A program made the position numbers and the translations under genes. From assembly GCF_030817075.1 (NCBI RefSeq), contig NZ_JAUSYU010000001.1, positions 3,782,001-3,846,000 on the forward strand: a DNA stretch of 64,000 bases, read 5' to 3'. The stretch comes from Arthrobacter sp. V1I9 (GTDB lineage Bacteria > Actinomycetota > Actinomycetes > Actinomycetales > Micrococcaceae). The notes under the pieces were generated by a model. It did no database searches. It was given only the letters and a program-made list of their open reading frames with translations, and was not told the DNA's origin. Below are positions 62,892 through 64,000 of this stretch, one piece after another (positions within the stretch are counted from its first letter, which is position 1; each line of letters opens with the position of its first letter).

Positions 62892-63959
62892 GTGACCAGT
62901 AGCGAAGCCTCCACGCAACGGATACCGCCGTTCGTGTCATTGGGGTCAGCGCGTTCTCTCGCTGGTGCTGTTTCCGCCTCCTCGGGTTTCCTAGGAAATC
63001 AGCCGAAGCAGGTATCAAAGTCTTCGCCGGTGTTGGTTTCACGTGAAACAACGTCCACCGGTAGAGCGAACATCATCGACGCCATTGACGATTCGAGCCC
63101 TATCGCGCGCGAACTTGCCCACGAGACCCGCCGACGTGAACGGCTAGTCGGGCGCCAGCTGCCACGTCCGGAAAAGACGCGCATTTTCACGGTGTCGAAC
63201 CAAAAGGGTGGCGTAGGCAAGACTACTACTACGGTGAACATCGCTGCCGCCCTAGCCGCTGCCGGCTTGAACGTCCTGGTTATCGACATTGACCCCCAGG
63301 GCAACGCTTCCACCGCCTTGGGCATTGAGCACCACGCAGATGTGGACAGCATCTATGACGTCCTGATCAATGACGTTCCCCTGGCCGACGTGGTGGCGCA
63401 GTGCCCCGATATCGGCAACCTCATTTGCGCACCGGCAACCATCCACCTGGCAGGTGCGGAAATTGAACTAGTGTCCCTTGTGGCCCGTGAGCAGCGGCTG
63501 CGCCGGGCCATTGATGTTTACGCAAAGGCACGCGCGAAGAAGGGCGAAGAGCGCCTGGACTACATCTTCATTGACTGCCCGCCAAGCCTTGGGCTTTTGA
63601 CCGTCAACGCATTCTGCGCGGCGAGTGAAGTCCTGATTCCGATCCAGTGCGAGTACTACGCCCTGGAAGGCCTGAGCCAGCTCCTCAAGAACATCGAGAT
63701 GATCCAGAAACATCTCAACGCTGATCTTGTGGTGTCCACCATTCTCCTGACCATGTACGACGGCCGAACCAACCTTGCTGCCCAGGTCGCCGCCGAGGTC
63801 CGCCAACACTTCCCCGAACAAGTACTGTCTGCGGTAGTGCCGCGCTCGGTTCGTATTTCTGAAGCTCCGAGCTACCAGCAAACCGTGATGACCTACGACC
63901 CTTCATCCAGTGGCGCCCTGTCCTATCTGGAAGCCGCTGCTGAAATAGCAGAACGCTAA
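62892..63959 (+). CDS. parA: Chromosome-partitioning ATPase ParA (Soj)
   Basis: 355 residues from GTG 62892. The N-terminal 95 residues are poorly conserved and Ser/Arg-rich (a typical actinobacterial extension). The Walker-type ATPase follows: VSNQKGGVGKTTTTVNIAAALA (deviant Walker A), VLVIDIDPQGNASTALG, YIFIDCPPSLGLLTVNAF and QCEYYALEGLSQLL. A parS site lies inside the 5' coding part, giving the peptide VSRET. With ParB (expected to the right of the window) it moves newly copied origins apart. The visible stop is followed by only 41 bases. Confidence 0.94.
   Translation: MTSSEASTQRIPPFVSLGSARSLAGAVSASSGFLGNQPKQVSKSSPVLVSRETTSTGRANIIDAIDDSSPIARELAHETRRRERLVGRQLPRPEKTRIFTVSNQKGGVGKTTTTVNIAAALAAAGLNVLVIDIDPQGNASTALGIEHHADVDSIYDVLINDVPLADVVAQCPDIGNLICAPATIHLAGAEIELVSLVAREQRLRRAIDVYAKARAKKGEERLDYIFIDCPPSLGLLTVNAFCAASEVLIPIQCEYYALEGLSQLLKNIEMIQKHLNADLVVSTILLTMYDGRTNLAAQVAAEVRQHFPEQVLSAVVPRSVRISEAPSYQQTVMTYDPSSSGALSYLEAAAEIAER
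63036..63049. promoter_or_regulatory. parS centromere site within parA
   Basis: The perfect 14-base palindrome GTTTCACGTGAAAC is the core of the widely conserved ParB-binding parS. It lies in the parA coding region about 50 codons from the start, near the origin as expected. Confidence 0.9.
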
Positions 63960-64000
63960 AATCTTCAAGAACTGCAACAACTGGAGTGCGGCCAGACTGT

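Noticed and set aside
1..64000. CRISPR arrays, insertion sequences, integrases, prophage genes, rRNA operons
   Set aside because: No regularly spaced repeats, transposase or integrase motifs, terminal inverted repeats or rRNA sequences were seen.

Overview
The window comes from a high-GC Gram-positive bacterium, most likely Arthrobacter or a close relative in the Micrococcaceae (Pseudarthrobacter, Paenarthrobacter). I infer this from the actinobacterial gene order around the replication origin (rpmH, rnpA, yidD, yidC, jag, rsmG, parA to the right of dnaA; dnaN, gnd, recF, a DUF721 gene, gyrB, gyrA to its left), from the fhaA-fhaB-pstP-rodA-pbpA-pknA-pknB operon, and from crgA, a class E sortase and a DLW-39 family gene. 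GTG starts and 4-base stop/start overlaps are common. No species is assigned, because no search was possible.

Layout. 1-25.96 kb is an accessory catabolic region. It holds two glucarate dehydratases, a talarate/galactarate dehydratase, a beta-propeller lactonase, a TIM-barrel lactone-type hydrolase, a PrpF-type isomerase that is frameshifted, a tripartite tricarboxylate transporter with fused membrane subunits, an MFS permease, a peptide/opine-type ABC transporter (one ATPase frameshifted near its end), a TauE/SafE permease, two D-2-hydroxyacid dehydrogenases, two LysR regulators and one GntR/FCD regulator. 26.0-36.1 kb, after tRNA-Leu, is the Ser/Thr kinase, phosphatase and cell-elongation operon. 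36.1-44.5 kb holds pabA/trpG, a class E sortase, crgA, a DNA glycosylase, an AhpD-like protein lying between DnaA-box clusters, a rhomboid protease, a cyclophilin, a glycosyltransferase and an EamA permease. 44.5-50.6 kb has tRNA-Ala, DLW-39, tRNA-Ile, a DUF3566 gene, gyrA and gyrB. 50.6-53.2 kb is an insert with a secreted ThuA-domain protein and an exported protein of unknown function. 53.2-64 kb is the origin region: DUF721 gene, recF, gnd, dnaN, oriC and dnaA on the minus strand, then rpmH to parA on the plus strand, with a parS site inside parA.

How the parts fit. The left region reads as a sugar-acid and tricarboxylate utilisation island: transporters for acids, dehydratases that make keto-deoxy acids, lactone-processing enzymes and local regulators. 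The next aldarate enzymes (5-keto-4-deoxyglucarate dehydratase or aldolase) are not in the window. The first glucarate dehydratase is cut by the left edge, so the island continues outside. The right two thirds is mostly core replication, division and envelope machinery. The most notable unexplained signal there is a second dense group of DnaA boxes at 38.8-39.95 kb, about 18 kb from the dnaA-flanking origin.
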